NCBI RefSeq assembly: GCF_000353285.1
Contig: NZ_KB731324.1
Location: 638,577-702,576, forward strand
Source: Leptolyngbya boryana PCC 6306
Lineage (GTDB): Bacteria > Cyanobacteriota > Cyanobacteriia > Leptolyngbyales > Leptolyngbyaceae
Length of the DNA stretch: 64,000 nt
Direction of reading: 5' to 3'
Shown here: piece by piece, positions 43,969 through 53,316 of the stretch
Layout: each line of letters begins with the position of its first letter
How positions within the stretch are numbered: position 1 is the first letter of the stretch
Program-made: the position numbers and the translations under genes
Notes under the pieces: model-generated
What the model was told of the DNA's origin: nothing
The model's database searches: none
Seen by the model: only the letters and a program-made list of their open reading frames with translations

Positions 43969-44955
43969 ATGAGTACTTATCCTAGAGTCAGCGTTGTGAT
44001 TCCGGCTTACAATGTTCGCTCTTATCTTGAAGATGCTCTTATTTCCTTGGAGCACCAATCTTTTCAAGCATTTGAAGCGATCGTAGTCGATGATGGTTCA
44101 ACCGATGGAACTGCCGACTTAGTTGAGCAATTTTGCCAGCGTGATCCCCGTTTTCGCTTAGTGACAAAGCCGAATGGGGGACTTTCATCTGCTCGCAATT
44201 ATGGGATTCGTCAGGCGCAAGCAGAGTATATTGCAATGTTGGATGGTGACGATCGCTATGAGCCAGATAAACTAGCAAATCATGTGGCAAGGCTTGATCG
44301 TGATCTCCAGATTGGAGTCGTCTATAGTGCTTCAAAAATCATTCGCGATGATGGACAACAAAGCTGGATGTCTTTGAGCGGAAAGCCGATTTTTTCAGAT
44401 GCTCTCGTCTCACTATTGTGCAAAAATTTCATCGGAAATGGCTCCAATGCGATGTTTCGTCGGGCTTTAGTCGATGAGGTGGGAGAGTTTGATGAAACAT
44501 TGCGGAGTTCTGAGGATCTGGATTTCTGGCTTCGAGTTGCAGCAACACGGCGATGGCGATTTTATCGAGAATCTCAGGCTCTTTGTTGTTACCGGGTACG
44601 TCCTTCTGGATTGTCTTTTAACGTGGCACAGATGCAGCGATCGCATGAGCAAGTTCTTCAAGCTGCTTACCTGCGATCTCCGGAACAGATTGAACCTTGG
44701 TTGCCAACGGCTTATGCCTATATGTATCGCTTGCTGGCTCGATTAGCGCTGACAGGCGGCGATACAAAGCAGGCTCAGCAGTTGATGCAGCAAGCTTGGG
44801 ATTGCGATCGCTCGATCTTTTATCGAGATCCGCGATCGCTGTTGACGTTACTTGCTGTGAAGCTCGCGCCGATTGCGAAACAACTGATTGAGCGATCTCT
44901 GGGTAAGTCACAGCGTTTAGATATTGCAAAATCTATTCAGAGCAGAGAACTATGA
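43969..44955 (+). CDS. GT2 family glycosyltransferase
   Basis: A 328-residue GT-A enzyme starting VSVVIPAYNVRSYLEDAL, with VVDDGSTDGT, the metal-binding AMLDGDDRYEPD and the acceptor-site SSEDLDFWLR. I place the start at the ATG at 43969 (MSTYPRVS), with AGGGAG before it, not at 43930. It overlaps the flippase gene by ATGA. It begins the plus-strand arm of the exopolysaccharide operon. Confidence 0.92.
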   Translation: MSTYPRVSVVIPAYNVRSYLEDALISLEHQSFQAFEAIVVDDGSTDGTADLVEQFCQRDPRFRLVTKPNGGLSSARNYGIRQAQAEYIAMLDGDDRYEPDKLANHVARLDRDLQIGVVYSASKIIRDDGQQSWMSLSGKPIFSDALVSLLCKNFIGNGSNAMFRRALVDEVGEFDETLRSSEDLDFWLRVAATRRWRFYRESQALCCYRVRPSGLSFNVAQMQRSHEQVLQAAYLRSPEQIEPWLPTAYAYMYRLLARLALTGGDTKQAQQLMQQAWDCDRSIFYRDPRSLLTLLAVKLAPIAKQLIERSLGKSQRLDIAKSIQSREL

Positions 44956-46370
44956 AGACAGTCTCATTGCTCAGAGGTGGATTGTGGATTACTTATGCAA
45001 CGTTTGTGACTCGAATTTTTGTCTTTTTGAGTAATTTGGTCTTGGCGCGATTGCTTCAGCCTTCAGACTTTGGTGTGATTGGGATCGCCTATGTTTTTTG
45101 GTCATTTTTCACGCTATTTACTCAAGACACAGCAGGAGCTTTCATTATCTACAAGGGAGTCGATAATCCTAAGTACGTGAATACGACTTACACGATTAGC
45201 TTAGGAGTAGGTCTGGGATTAGGTCTGCTCATGGCGATCAGTTCACCTTGGGTTGCGAGCTTTTTTAATGAACCTGCTTTAGTTGGCATCCTGATTGTCT
45301 TTGCATTCAATTTACTTTTATCTTCTGCGACCTATGTTTATTCGGGCGTAATGACGCGGCGAATGCAGTATCAGGCACTCGCAAATATTAGTCTGGCAAA
45401 CTCAATCACACGACTACTCTGTACGACTGGGGCGGCTCTATTAGGGTTAGGGTACTGGTCTTTCGTGATTGGAGATACGATTTCCTGGATCGTCAATGCG
45501 CTGTTAACGCGGTATTACTCTAGGCATCGATTTCGGCTCCAAATTGATCCTGAAATTCGATCTGAAGTGCTGACGTTTTGCTTCGGTTCAGTGGGCGCAA
45601 GTTTGGGATTCTATCTCAGCTTTAATGCGGATAATTTTACGGTCGGAAAAGTATTAGGTAATGCGAGTTTGGGGTACTACAATCTTGCTTATCAGCTATC
45701 GATGACACTCTCAGGAATTTCCAGCGCGTTGCTGAACCAATTGGGAATGCCTGTTTTTGCTCAATTACCGATCGACAAACAAGAGAATGCTTTGTTTAAG
45801 GTAGTTGAGCAAATTGCTTTTTTGACGGCTCCGATTTATGCGCTGATTTTCTTAATTCTTGATCCCTCAGTTGTGACGCTCATTTTTGGTTCTCAATGGA
45901 TTCCAATATGTACCGTGCTACCGGGGTTACTTTTTTATGCTTACTTTCGTGTCGTGAATTCGCCGCTCTATTCTATGCTCGTTGCTAAAGGTCGTCCGGA
46001 TCTCAATGCTAGAGTCAGCCTTCAAATTGCTCCGCTTGCAGTTCTGAGCTTTATTGCAGGTGCTTATCAAGGGGGGATTATTGGCGTAAGCATAGCTGTG
46101 GCAGCGGTACTTGGAATTCTTTGGACACTTTATTACTGGTGGATTGCTTGCAAGCATCTCCATTGGTCAATGAGTCGCTTTCTTCGCCCTTGCTTTATCC
46201 CGATTCTGCTGAGTATTCCAGGGCTGGCAATTTCATTTCATCTGCCTTTCATAGTTAAGCCATTTACTTTTCTATTTGCGTATCTTGTCTGTATTCAGGT
46301 TGTCGCTCCTCAGCAAATCGTTCAATATCAAGCATTAATTCATAAACTATACGATCGCTTATTTCACTAA
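44952..46370 (+). CDS. Wzx-like polysaccharide flippase (MOP superfamily)
   Basis: A 472-residue polytopic protein with about 12-14 helices and the family start GGLWITYATFVTRIFVFLSN, LARLLQPSDFGVIG. It should flip the lipid-linked repeat unit to the outer face of the cytoplasmic membrane. Its start overlaps the GT2 stop by four bases. The position within a GT cluster supports the role. Confidence 0.9.
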   Translation: MKTVSLLRGGLWITYATFVTRIFVFLSNLVLARLLQPSDFGVIGIAYVFWSFFTLFTQDTAGAFIIYKGVDNPKYVNTTYTISLGVGLGLGLLMAISSPWVASFFNEPALVGILIVFAFNLLLSSATYVYSGVMTRRMQYQALANISLANSITRLLCTTGAALLGLGYWSFVIGDTISWIVNALLTRYYSRHRFRLQIDPEIRSEVLTFCFGSVGASLGFYLSFNADNFTVGKVLGNASLGYYNLAYQLSMTLSGISSALLNQLGMPVFAQLPIDKQENALFKVVEQIAFLTAPIYALIFLILDPSVVTLIFGSQWIPICTVLPGLLFYAYFRVVNSPLYSMLVAKGRPDLNARVSLQIAPLAVLSFIAGAYQGGIIGVSIAVAAVLGILWTLYYWWIACKHLHWSMSRFLRPCFIPILLSIPGLAISFHLPFIVKPFTFLFAYLVCIQVVAPQQIVQYQALIHKLYDRLFH

Positions 46371-46380
46371 CTTAAGCACA

Positions 46381-47295
46381 ATGAAGAAGATTATTTTTCT
46401 GATGCCTTATTTTGGTTGTTTTCCTGAATGGTTTGATTTGTATCTCGAATCATGCCGCTGGAATCCAACGATCGATTGGCTTTTCTTCACAGATTGTGGA
46501 GTTCCCGAAAATGCTCCAGCAAACGTGCGATTTATTCAAATGAGCTTTCAAGCCTATCAACAGCTTGTTTGCGATCGCTTAAATATTAGTTTTCAAACTC
46601 ATTCTGCCTATACCGTGTGTAATCTTCGTCCTGCGTATGGCTTGATTCATCAGGAGCATATTGCTGGATATGATTACTTTGGCTTTGGGGATATTGATGT
46701 CATTTATGGCAATCTCCGAGCTTTTTATACAGATGCAGTGCTTAACTACAATACGATTTCGACGCACAGCGATCGAGTTTCTGGGCATCTATTTTTGATC
46801 AAGAATAATGAGTATTGGGTGAATGCTTTTCGCAGGATACCGGATTGGCAAAACCTGATGAGTCAGCCGATCAATGTGCCGATGGATGAGGGTTACTTTA
46901 CAAAGCAATTGCTTGGGCGCAAACGGCTGCCCAGTTTCTTACGCCGTTTGTGGGGAATTGTTGACCCGGATAAGCGTCACCATCTGTTTCAAGAGCGCTT
47001 TAGTACGGTCTTATCTGATCGACCTTGGATGAATGGAACGTATGATTATCCGACTCAGTGGTTTTGGCATCGAGGCAAATTAACGGTCGAAACGGGTGAA
47101 GAGTTAATGTACTTACATTTTATGAATTGGAAATCCAGCCGATACTTGCGAAAACGGTATGGTGAGCAAGCTGCTTGGGAAGACCTCTCTCAACTGGTTG
47201 ACCCAAACTTAACGGATTTAAGCCAAGGCTTTTGTATTAGCCCGTTGGGATTTACTCCGATTGAATCGACAGCCCCTATTGCGATCGCACTTTAA
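46381..47295 (+). CDS. DUF6625 family protein, probable glycosyltransferase
   Basis: A 304-residue soluble protein starting MKKIIFLMPYFGCFPEWFDL, a hallmark of DUF6625. GYDYFGFGDIDVIYGNLR contains D-I-D, a DxD-like metal and nucleotide-sugar motif, and a WFWHRGKLTVET stretch follows. The fold resembles GT-A enzymes. It starts 10 bp after the flippase, so it is part of the operon. The sugar is not known. Confidence 0.8.
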   Translation: MKKIIFLMPYFGCFPEWFDLYLESCRWNPTIDWLFFTDCGVPENAPANVRFIQMSFQAYQQLVCDRLNISFQTHSAYTVCNLRPAYGLIHQEHIAGYDYFGFGDIDVIYGNLRAFYTDAVLNYNTISTHSDRVSGHLFLIKNNEYWVNAFRRIPDWQNLMSQPINVPMDEGYFTKQLLGRKRLPSFLRRLWGIVDPDKRHHLFQERFSTVLSDRPWMNGTYDYPTQWFWHRGKLTVETGEELMYLHFMNWKSSRYLRKRYGEQAAWEDLSQLVDPNLTDLSQGFCISPLGFTPIESTAPIAIAL

Positions 47296-47299
47296 AACA

Positions 47300-48424
47300 A
47301 TGGTGATACATCATCTTCTCGTCACAGGTGAATCGATATTTCTCGATCGGCATCAATGTCTATTCAAAGCCTTATCGAGTCATTTTGAGCAGCTTAGTTT
47401 TTCTCCGAGACAGAGCGAATGGTATGAAGCCAGACTACCTAGAACACTCTTGAAAAGTCTACTAACACTAAGGACAGGCTCTTTAAGCAAAGCAAATGCA
47501 GTCTTTCAGAAAAACAGCACTGCATTTATTCTCAAATCACGACATACTGAGCGAACGATTCAACGATTACAGCCAAAGCCTGATTTTGTACTCCAGATCT
47601 TCGGAACGTATAGTCCGGTTTGGGATGCTGGCAATATTCCCTATGCCATGTTTCTTGACTACACTGCGGCGCTGGCTGAGCGAAATTGGTCTAGCTGGGC
47701 AACATTTTTAAGCGATCGCACCAGAACTGCTTGGTTTGAGTGCGAACGGTCAGCCTACAGCCGAGCCGAGCATATCTTTAGCATGAGCCAAGTTGTGAAA
47801 ACATCGCTGATTGAAGAGTATGGAATTCCTGAAAACAAAGTCACAGTCGTCGGTTCGTCAGGCGATTTTCAAGTTCCTGATGTTCGAGAAAAAGCGATCG
47901 GAAGTCAGCAAATTCTCTTTAATGGATCAGATTTTGAGCGCAAGGGTGGAGATTTAGTCCTCGCTGCTTTTCGCCAGGTTAGGAAAGCTTTGCCAAACTC
48001 GAAGCTTGTTGTGATTGGTCGAAAACTATCAATTGAGGAACCCGGAGTTGAGAATCCAGGACATATTGCCGATCGTGCAGAAATTCGTCGATTATTTCTG
48101 AACACAGATTTAGTCGTTGCTCCTGCCTACTGTGATCCCTTCCCAACTTTTTTGATGGAAGCCATGAACTATGGTATTCCCTGTGTTGTGTCCAATCGAG
48201 ACGGAATGCCCGAAATTGTCGATCACGAAATCAATGGGATCGTGCTTCAGCATTTGACTTCTGAGCATTTAGCAAAGCATCTGATTGATCTGCTCACAAA
48301 TCCTGCTGTGCTTTTATCAATGTCTCAAGCAGCGCAGATGAAAGTTCGGACTCAATTGAACTGGAATGCGATCGCGAAAACCATAGCGCAGACTCTAAAA
48401 TCTGAGGCATATGATTATGTTTAA
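47300..48424 (+). CDS. GT4 family glycosyltransferase (first of three)
   Basis: A 374-residue GT-B enzyme. The C-terminal donor domain has ILFNGSDFERKGGDLVLAAF and FPTFLMEAMNYGIPCV (with the E-x7-E pattern), ending in NGIVLQHLTSEHLAKHL. I start at the ATG at 47300, 4 bp after the previous stop; a TTG at 47261 overlaps it. It is translated with the neighbouring genes. Confidence 0.9.
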   Translation: MVIHHLLVTGESIFLDRHQCLFKALSSHFEQLSFSPRQSEWYEARLPRTLLKSLLTLRTGSLSKANAVFQKNSTAFILKSRHTERTIQRLQPKPDFVLQIFGTYSPVWDAGNIPYAMFLDYTAALAERNWSSWATFLSDRTRTAWFECERSAYSRAEHIFSMSQVVKTSLIEEYGIPENKVTVVGSSGDFQVPDVREKAIGSQQILFNGSDFERKGGDLVLAAFRQVRKALPNSKLVVIGRKLSIEEPGVENPGHIADRAEIRRLFLNTDLVVAPAYCDPFPTFLMEAMNYGIPCVVSNRDGMPEIVDHEINGIVLQHLTSEHLAKHLIDLLTNPAVLLSMSQAAQMKVRTQLNWNAIAKTIAQTLKSEAYDYV

Positions 48425-49553
48425 CTTTGGCTTTGTCATAGAACACATGCTAGGGCATGTCACACACTATCAGAATCTAAAACACTGGGTCACACAAGAT
48501 AGCACTGTACGTCCGGTTTGGATGCCGATCGAGGCGGGAAAAAATGATCTATGGAAACATCTGCCGATGATTCGTAACAACTGGTCGCTCCAGTCTAGTC
48601 TTCGTGCCCGTGATGCGATTCGAGCGGCTCAGCCTTTAGATGCCCTATTTTTGCATACTCAAACCGTATCTTTATTCGCATCTTCATTTGCACAGCAGAT
48701 TCCAACCATTATTTCTACAGATGCTACACCGCTCAACTATGACACTGTTGCCGCAGGATATCAGCATAAAGTTGGGGGACATTCCTTACTAGAACGTCAG
48801 AAATTTTTGTGGAATCGCCATTCTTATCATGCTGCTACTGCTCTGATTACATTCTGTCACTGGGCAAAAGACTCTCTGATCAAAGATTATGATGTACCTG
48901 CTGAGAAAGTCACCGTGATCTCATCTGGGATCGACTTAGAACAATGGCATTTTCAGCGAAATCAAACGATCGATAGTCCTGTACGTTTGCTATTTGTAGG
49001 AGGAGATTTTACTCGTAAAGGAGGACATACGCTGATTGAAGCTTTTCGCAGTGGGCTGGAGGGTTGCACGCTAGATATTGTCACCCAAGATGCACAAGTT
49101 GCTGAGGATCTATCAGGCGTTGAGCGAGTCAAGGTCTATCAGAATTTGGGGGCGAATAGTTCAAAACTCAAGGAATTGTATGCTAAAGCAGATATGTTTG
49201 TCTTGCCGACTCAGGCTGACTGCTATCCCAATGTAATTATGGAAGCAATGGCGGCAGGCTTACCGATTGTTACCACTGATGTTGGCGCGATCGGTGAACA
49301 GGTAGACAACGGAGTGAATGGACTGCTTGTGCCGATCTCAGATGTCAGTGCTTTGGTGACGGCACTTAAGGTTTTGATTGATGATCCATTGAAACGACGA
49401 GCGATGTCGATCGCGAGTCGTCAGCTAGCAATAGAACGATTTGATGGTCGCCGCAACTATAACCAGATTTTAGCCTTGATGAAAAATTTAACTCAGGAGC
49501 ATCAAGCTTCTAAACGGTTGTCTTCTCCAAAAAATCTCTTGGTGCGTTTCTAA
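48417..49553 (+). CDS. GT4 family glycosyltransferase (second of three)
   Basis: A 378-residue GT-B enzyme starting MFNFGFVIEHMLGHVTHYQ. Donor-domain sequences LLFVGGDFTRKGGHTLIEAF and ADCYPNVIMEAMAAGLPIV with TTDVGAIGEQVDNGVNG are clear. GAGG lies nine bases before the ATG at 48417 and only three before an ATG at 48411, so I prefer the former; either overlaps the preceding gene by 8-14 bp. Confidence 0.9.
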   Translation: MFNFGFVIEHMLGHVTHYQNLKHWVTQDSTVRPVWMPIEAGKNDLWKHLPMIRNNWSLQSSLRARDAIRAAQPLDALFLHTQTVSLFASSFAQQIPTIISTDATPLNYDTVAAGYQHKVGGHSLLERQKFLWNRHSYHAATALITFCHWAKDSLIKDYDVPAEKVTVISSGIDLEQWHFQRNQTIDSPVRLLFVGGDFTRKGGHTLIEAFRSGLEGCTLDIVTQDAQVAEDLSGVERVKVYQNLGANSSKLKELYAKADMFVLPTQADCYPNVIMEAMAAGLPIVTTDVGAIGEQVDNGVNGLLVPISDVSALVTALKVLIDDPLKRRAMSIASRQLAIERFDGRRNYNQILALMKNLTQEHQASKRLSSPKNLLVRF

Positions 49554-49555
49554 TT

Positions 49556-50737
49556 ATGGTGGTCAATCATTTAGCAAGTTCTTCTGAAATTCAGGTTAAG
49601 CAGCGAGTTAGAGTAAAGCCCGATGTTGCAATTTTTTTGCGAGGGCTATATGGTGGCGGTGCTGAAAAAGCAATGCTGAATCTTGCTCGTGGATTTATCG
49701 ATCGTGGATTACAAGTTGATCTCGTGCTTGCTAGAGCCGCGGGAGTGTATTTAGAACAAGTCCAGCCTGAGATTCGAGTTGTGGATCTCAAAGCAGAATG
49801 GATGCCATCAAGTTTGCCAAAACTCACTCGCTATCTCCAGCAGACTCATCCCACGACAATGCTCGCCGCTTTGCATTATCCCTGTGAAATTGCTTTGTGG
49901 GCAAAACGGCTCGCAAGAGTTTCAACGCGCATCATTGTGTCAGAGCATAATCATCTTTCGCTTGAAGCACAGCGCATTCCTCAACGATCGGTGCAATTCA
50001 CTCCGACTGCTGCGAGACTATTTTATCCTTGGGCAGATGGAATCGTTGCCGTTTCGCAAGGCGTTGCAGACGATCTCGCTGAGATTACTCGACTCAATCG
50101 CGATCGCATTCAAGTCGTCTACAATCCGATCGTGTTACCTGAATTGTTCACGCAAGCGCAAGAACCTGTAACACATCCTTGGTTTAAGCCTGATCAACCT
50201 CCTGTCGTTCTAGCGGTAGGTCGGCTCTATCCACAAAAAGATTTTTCGACCTTGATTCATGCCTTCGCTCAAGTTCGACGGATTCGACCGGCTCGGCTTG
50301 TGATTCTGGGGGATGGTCCTGAACGAGAGCGTCTGACCACGTTAGTAGAAGAACTGGGATTAACCGAGGATGTCGCTTTACTGGGGTTTGTACAAAATCC
50401 CTATGCATATATGGCAAAAGCGGCTGTGTTTGTGCTGTCTTCTGCTTGGGAAGGGTTAGGCAATGTTTTAGTAGAAGCGTTGGCAGTTGGAACGCCTGTG
50501 GTTTCGACAAACTGCGAGAGTGGCCCGGCTGAGATTTTAGCGCAAGGAAAGTATGGTGTGCTGACTCCAGTGGGAGACGATTCCGCGATCGCATCAGCAA
50601 TCATTCAGACCCTATCAAGCCCGGCTCGACAGGTTGATCCCCAATGGTTGAAGCAGTTCACATTAGAAACTTGTACGCAACAGTATTTAGACGTTTTGGG
50701 TATTTGTGATTATTCTTCACCCACAAAAACAGTATGA
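49556..50737 (+). CDS. GT4 family glycosyltransferase (third of three)
   Basis: A 393-residue GT-B enzyme. AIFLRGLYGGGAEKAMLNLA is the glycine-rich acceptor-domain loop, VLAVGRLYPQKDFSTLIHAF and VLSSAWEGLGNVLVEALAVG are donor-domain motifs, and SGPAEILAQGKYGVLTPVGD ends it. It is 2 bp after the previous gene and overlaps the GH68-like gene by ATGA. Confidence 0.92.
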   Translation: MVVNHLASSSEIQVKQRVRVKPDVAIFLRGLYGGGAEKAMLNLARGFIDRGLQVDLVLARAAGVYLEQVQPEIRVVDLKAEWMPSSLPKLTRYLQQTHPTTMLAALHYPCEIALWAKRLARVSTRIIVSEHNHLSLEAQRIPQRSVQFTPTAARLFYPWADGIVAVSQGVADDLAEITRLNRDRIQVVYNPIVLPELFTQAQEPVTHPWFKPDQPPVVLAVGRLYPQKDFSTLIHAFAQVRRIRPARLVILGDGPERERLTTLVEELGLTEDVALLGFVQNPYAYMAKAAVFVLSSAWEGLGNVLVEALAVGTPVVSTNCESGPAEILAQGKYGVLTPVGDDSAIASAIIQTLSSPARQVDPQWLKQFTLETCTQQYLDVLGICDYSSPTKTV

Positions 50738-51816
50738 AATTCAATAGTACCTTGTATCAAACCACAGCACAGCTAGTCGGTCAGTTGCCAAAAGGTCGAT
50801 CGAAGGCGTTAGGTGCTTTATTTTCACTTTGGAATAGTCATCCGAGCTGGGATCCTTGGCTGCTCAAAGATGGAGATGTCTATCGACTTTTTTACTTGTT
50901 AGGTTCGAGTAAATCGGGACCTTGGTGGCTAGAAGGCAAAATATGCGGTGCAATTTCAACGGACTTAGAACAATGGCAAGACTTGGGAACTGTGCTAGAA
51001 GTCAGCCCTGAGCATTCCTGGGAAGCTGGAAGAATGCTGGCGGGTTGCGCGCTCAAAGAAAATGGGATCTACTATCTTTTTTATTCAGCCGCCGGAGAGG
51101 GTGCTGAGATTATGAATGAAGGGATTGGGTTAGCGACTTCAAGGGATGGCATACACTGGCAACGTAGCCCTCGCGAATTGGTGAAACCCGATGCGAATCA
51201 TCGTTGGTACGGACAGTATAAGCGAAGCCTAGGAGGTTGTGACTATGATCATTATCAGTGGCGCGATCCCTATGTGGTGAAAGATGAGCAGACTGGGCTT
51301 TACTATATGTTTATCTGTGCTTATCGCAAAGAAGGCGGGAAAGGTGCATATCGAGGATGTGTTGGCTTAGCTGTTGCTGATCGCATTGATGGATCGTATG
51401 AACTGCTGCCGCCTGCGGCAACTCCTACGATCGAAGGAACTCAAGAGTCTCCTTTTTATGAAATGGAGCGCCCGCAAGTCATTTATAGAAATGGTCAGTA
51501 TCATCTGTTTTTCTCTTGCTGGACAACTTGGTTAAATCCTAAGTGGTTGGGCACGGTCGATCGCGCACAAATTACCGATTCTTCGCTGTACTGGTATGTT
51601 GCTGATCAGATTACAGGACCTTATCGCCCTGTTAGCCAGACTCCAGTTGTGAGTGGAAGTTCTCGATCGGGAATTTATGGAACGAACTTTTTTTCGGCTC
51701 CAGATGCGCCGGATGAATTTATTGCTTATGGTTGGTACTGCAAACGCATGACACTAGCCATTTCCCCGTTTGTTCGGGTCATATGGAATCAAGATTCGAT
51801 CCGCTTGTCGATCTAA
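50734..51816 (+). CDS. Clan GH-J beta-propeller protein, GH68-like
   Basis: A 360-residue protein with the layout of five-bladed beta-propeller glycosidases. The three acidic residues expected are there: Asp40 in SWDPW, Asp178 in WRDPYVV and Glu245 in YEMERPQ. The E-x-E-R-P motif resembles GH68 (levansucrase/inulosucrase) more than GH43. It lacks a signal peptide, unusual for a secreted fructan enzyme, so a cytosolic glycosidase or transferase on an exopolysaccharide intermediate is possible. The start overlaps the third GT4 gene by ATGA, and its end overlaps the convergent Wzy-like gene by 4 bp. Confidence 0.75.
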   Translation: MKFNSTLYQTTAQLVGQLPKGRSKALGALFSLWNSHPSWDPWLLKDGDVYRLFYLLGSSKSGPWWLEGKICGAISTDLEQWQDLGTVLEVSPEHSWEAGRMLAGCALKENGIYYLFYSAAGEGAEIMNEGIGLATSRDGIHWQRSPRELVKPDANHRWYGQYKRSLGGCDYDHYQWRDPYVVKDEQTGLYYMFICAYRKEGGKGAYRGCVGLAVADRIDGSYELLPPAATPTIEGTQESPFYEMERPQVIYRNGQYHLFFSCWTTWLNPKWLGTVDRAQITDSSLYWYVADQITGPYRPVSQTPVVSGSSRSGIYGTNFFSAPDAPDEFIAYGWYCKRMTLAISPFVRVIWNQDSIRLSI

Positions 51817-53123
51817 CCTTCTCCAGATATCTGCTCCCAACTCGTCAAATTTGCCTGATGGGGTTGTACTTCATGCAAGACAGCCCCTAACCAAACGAAA
51901 AAGAACCAGAGATTAACTGCCATCCAACTGAGCGGAGTGGCATTACAAGAGATGTAGAGTGCAATCAAACTAGCAAATGCCCATTTACAGCCAAAATGAC
52001 CGTTTACTGCTGGCGTATAAGTTGCGAAAAGCGTCAGAATCATTGCAGCGATCAAAGCAATGAAGCCGAAAATTCCGTTTAGATAAAGCACAGCCGCATA
52101 AGTCGAGAAGGAGCCAAGACCAATATAGCTATCTTCATATAAATGCGCTCTACCTCGAATGACTCCCCAGCCGATCCAGGGCGATTCTTGCCAAGCTTCG
52201 AGTGTTTTGCGAACGACCAAAGCTCGTTCTTGCGAAGAGTTTGCGCGAGCTTGCGTAAATCCTTCCATTGGCTTGCGGAAGAGTTCTTCGATCGTCAGTC
52301 CCCAAATACTAGACATCATTAGCGTCAGAGCCGTACTCCAGAGCGACAACTGGCGAAATAATCCATTTTCAAAGCAGGTTCCGATAAAAAGCGCGATCGG
52401 TAAACACAGCCATGCGCTCCGACTGGCGCTCACAATTAACGCTGCAACTGCACCGAGTAAGGCGACATAGCGAAGTCGACGATCGCGTTCGCCTAAACAA
52501 ATCAAAAAGCATAAAACAGCGCAGAGTCCCAGAATGGGAGGATCAGGCGTATACAGAACTGTTCTGGGTAATGGAATACCTAAAAAGCTTGAAAAATGAG
52601 CAAACATTACTCGCAAACTTCCTTTGTCGCCTGGCAGAATGCGTGCAAGTGGCGGCAGATAACCGTTCCCGCCAATTCTGAGGAACAGCATAGCAATTTG
52701 AATCGCGATCGCAACCAAATAGCCCGAAGACATCCAAGCGATCGCTCTAGTGACAACCTCAACGCGGACTTGGCTAAAAAAGGGTAATGCTAGACAGGCA
52801 AAAATCAAAAAATAGCTTTTGAGAAAGGTGACAACGGCTGCTGCTGCCACTTGTAGGTTAAAGCCCATCTCGTTGATCCCCAAGGCTGCTGTCCAAAGCA
52901 TCACGATCGACATCACGAACCAAGACCAAACATACACCGGAAAAGGTCTTTGAATGAGTTGATCCCAGCTAAAGTGAATTGCGAATAAGGTTAAGACAAC
53001 AGCAGGATAAAAGAGCGGCTGAATTCCCATTAACCACCACAGTGGAGTCAGGATAATTGTCCAATAGATGATGCGCTCTGAACGTGATAAAGCATAAATC
53101 TGATGTTGGAGTTTGAGGAGCAT
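51813..53123 (-). CDS. O-antigen ligase/Wzy-like polymerase
   Basis: A 436-residue membrane protein with about 10-12 helices and the Wzy_C ligase loop, including RALVVRKTLEAWQESPWIGWG and the conserved His region in RGRAHLYEDSYI. It should polymerise or ligate repeat units at the outer face of the inner membrane. It is transcribed against its neighbours: 3' end overlaps the GH68-like gene by 4 bp, and the start faces the Wzc gene 193 bp away. Confidence 0.88.
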   Translation of the reverse strand: MLLKLQHQIYALSRSERIIYWTIILTPLWWLMGIQPLFYPAVVLTLFAIHFSWDQLIQRPFPVYVWSWFVMSIVMLWTAALGINEMGFNLQVAAAAVVTFLKSYFLIFACLALPFFSQVRVEVVTRAIAWMSSGYLVAIAIQIAMLFLRIGGNGYLPPLARILPGDKGSLRVMFAHFSSFLGIPLPRTVLYTPDPPILGLCAVLCFLICLGERDRRLRYVALLGAVAALIVSASRSAWLCLPIALFIGTCFENGLFRQLSLWSTALTLMMSSIWGLTIEELFRKPMEGFTQARANSSQERALVVRKTLEAWQESPWIGWGVIRGRAHLYEDSYIGLGSFSTYAAVLYLNGIFGFIALIAAMILTLFATYTPAVNGHFGCKWAFASLIALYISCNATPLSWMAVNLWFFFVWLGAVLHEVQPHQANLTSWEQISGEG

Positions 53124-53316
53124 CTCTCTCTACTGCACGCAATTTCTGAGGTACGTTAGCTTTAAATTCACTCTCGGACATCAATCGATCGGTAGAGAGA
53201 ACTGACAGGTAACGCTAATTTAGTTCTACCTATTTATGTATTTGCAATTGATCGAAGGTGAATAAAATAATGTAGCTTGAATTCCTCATACCCGCAGTTG
53301 TTTAGGAGCGGTCTGA

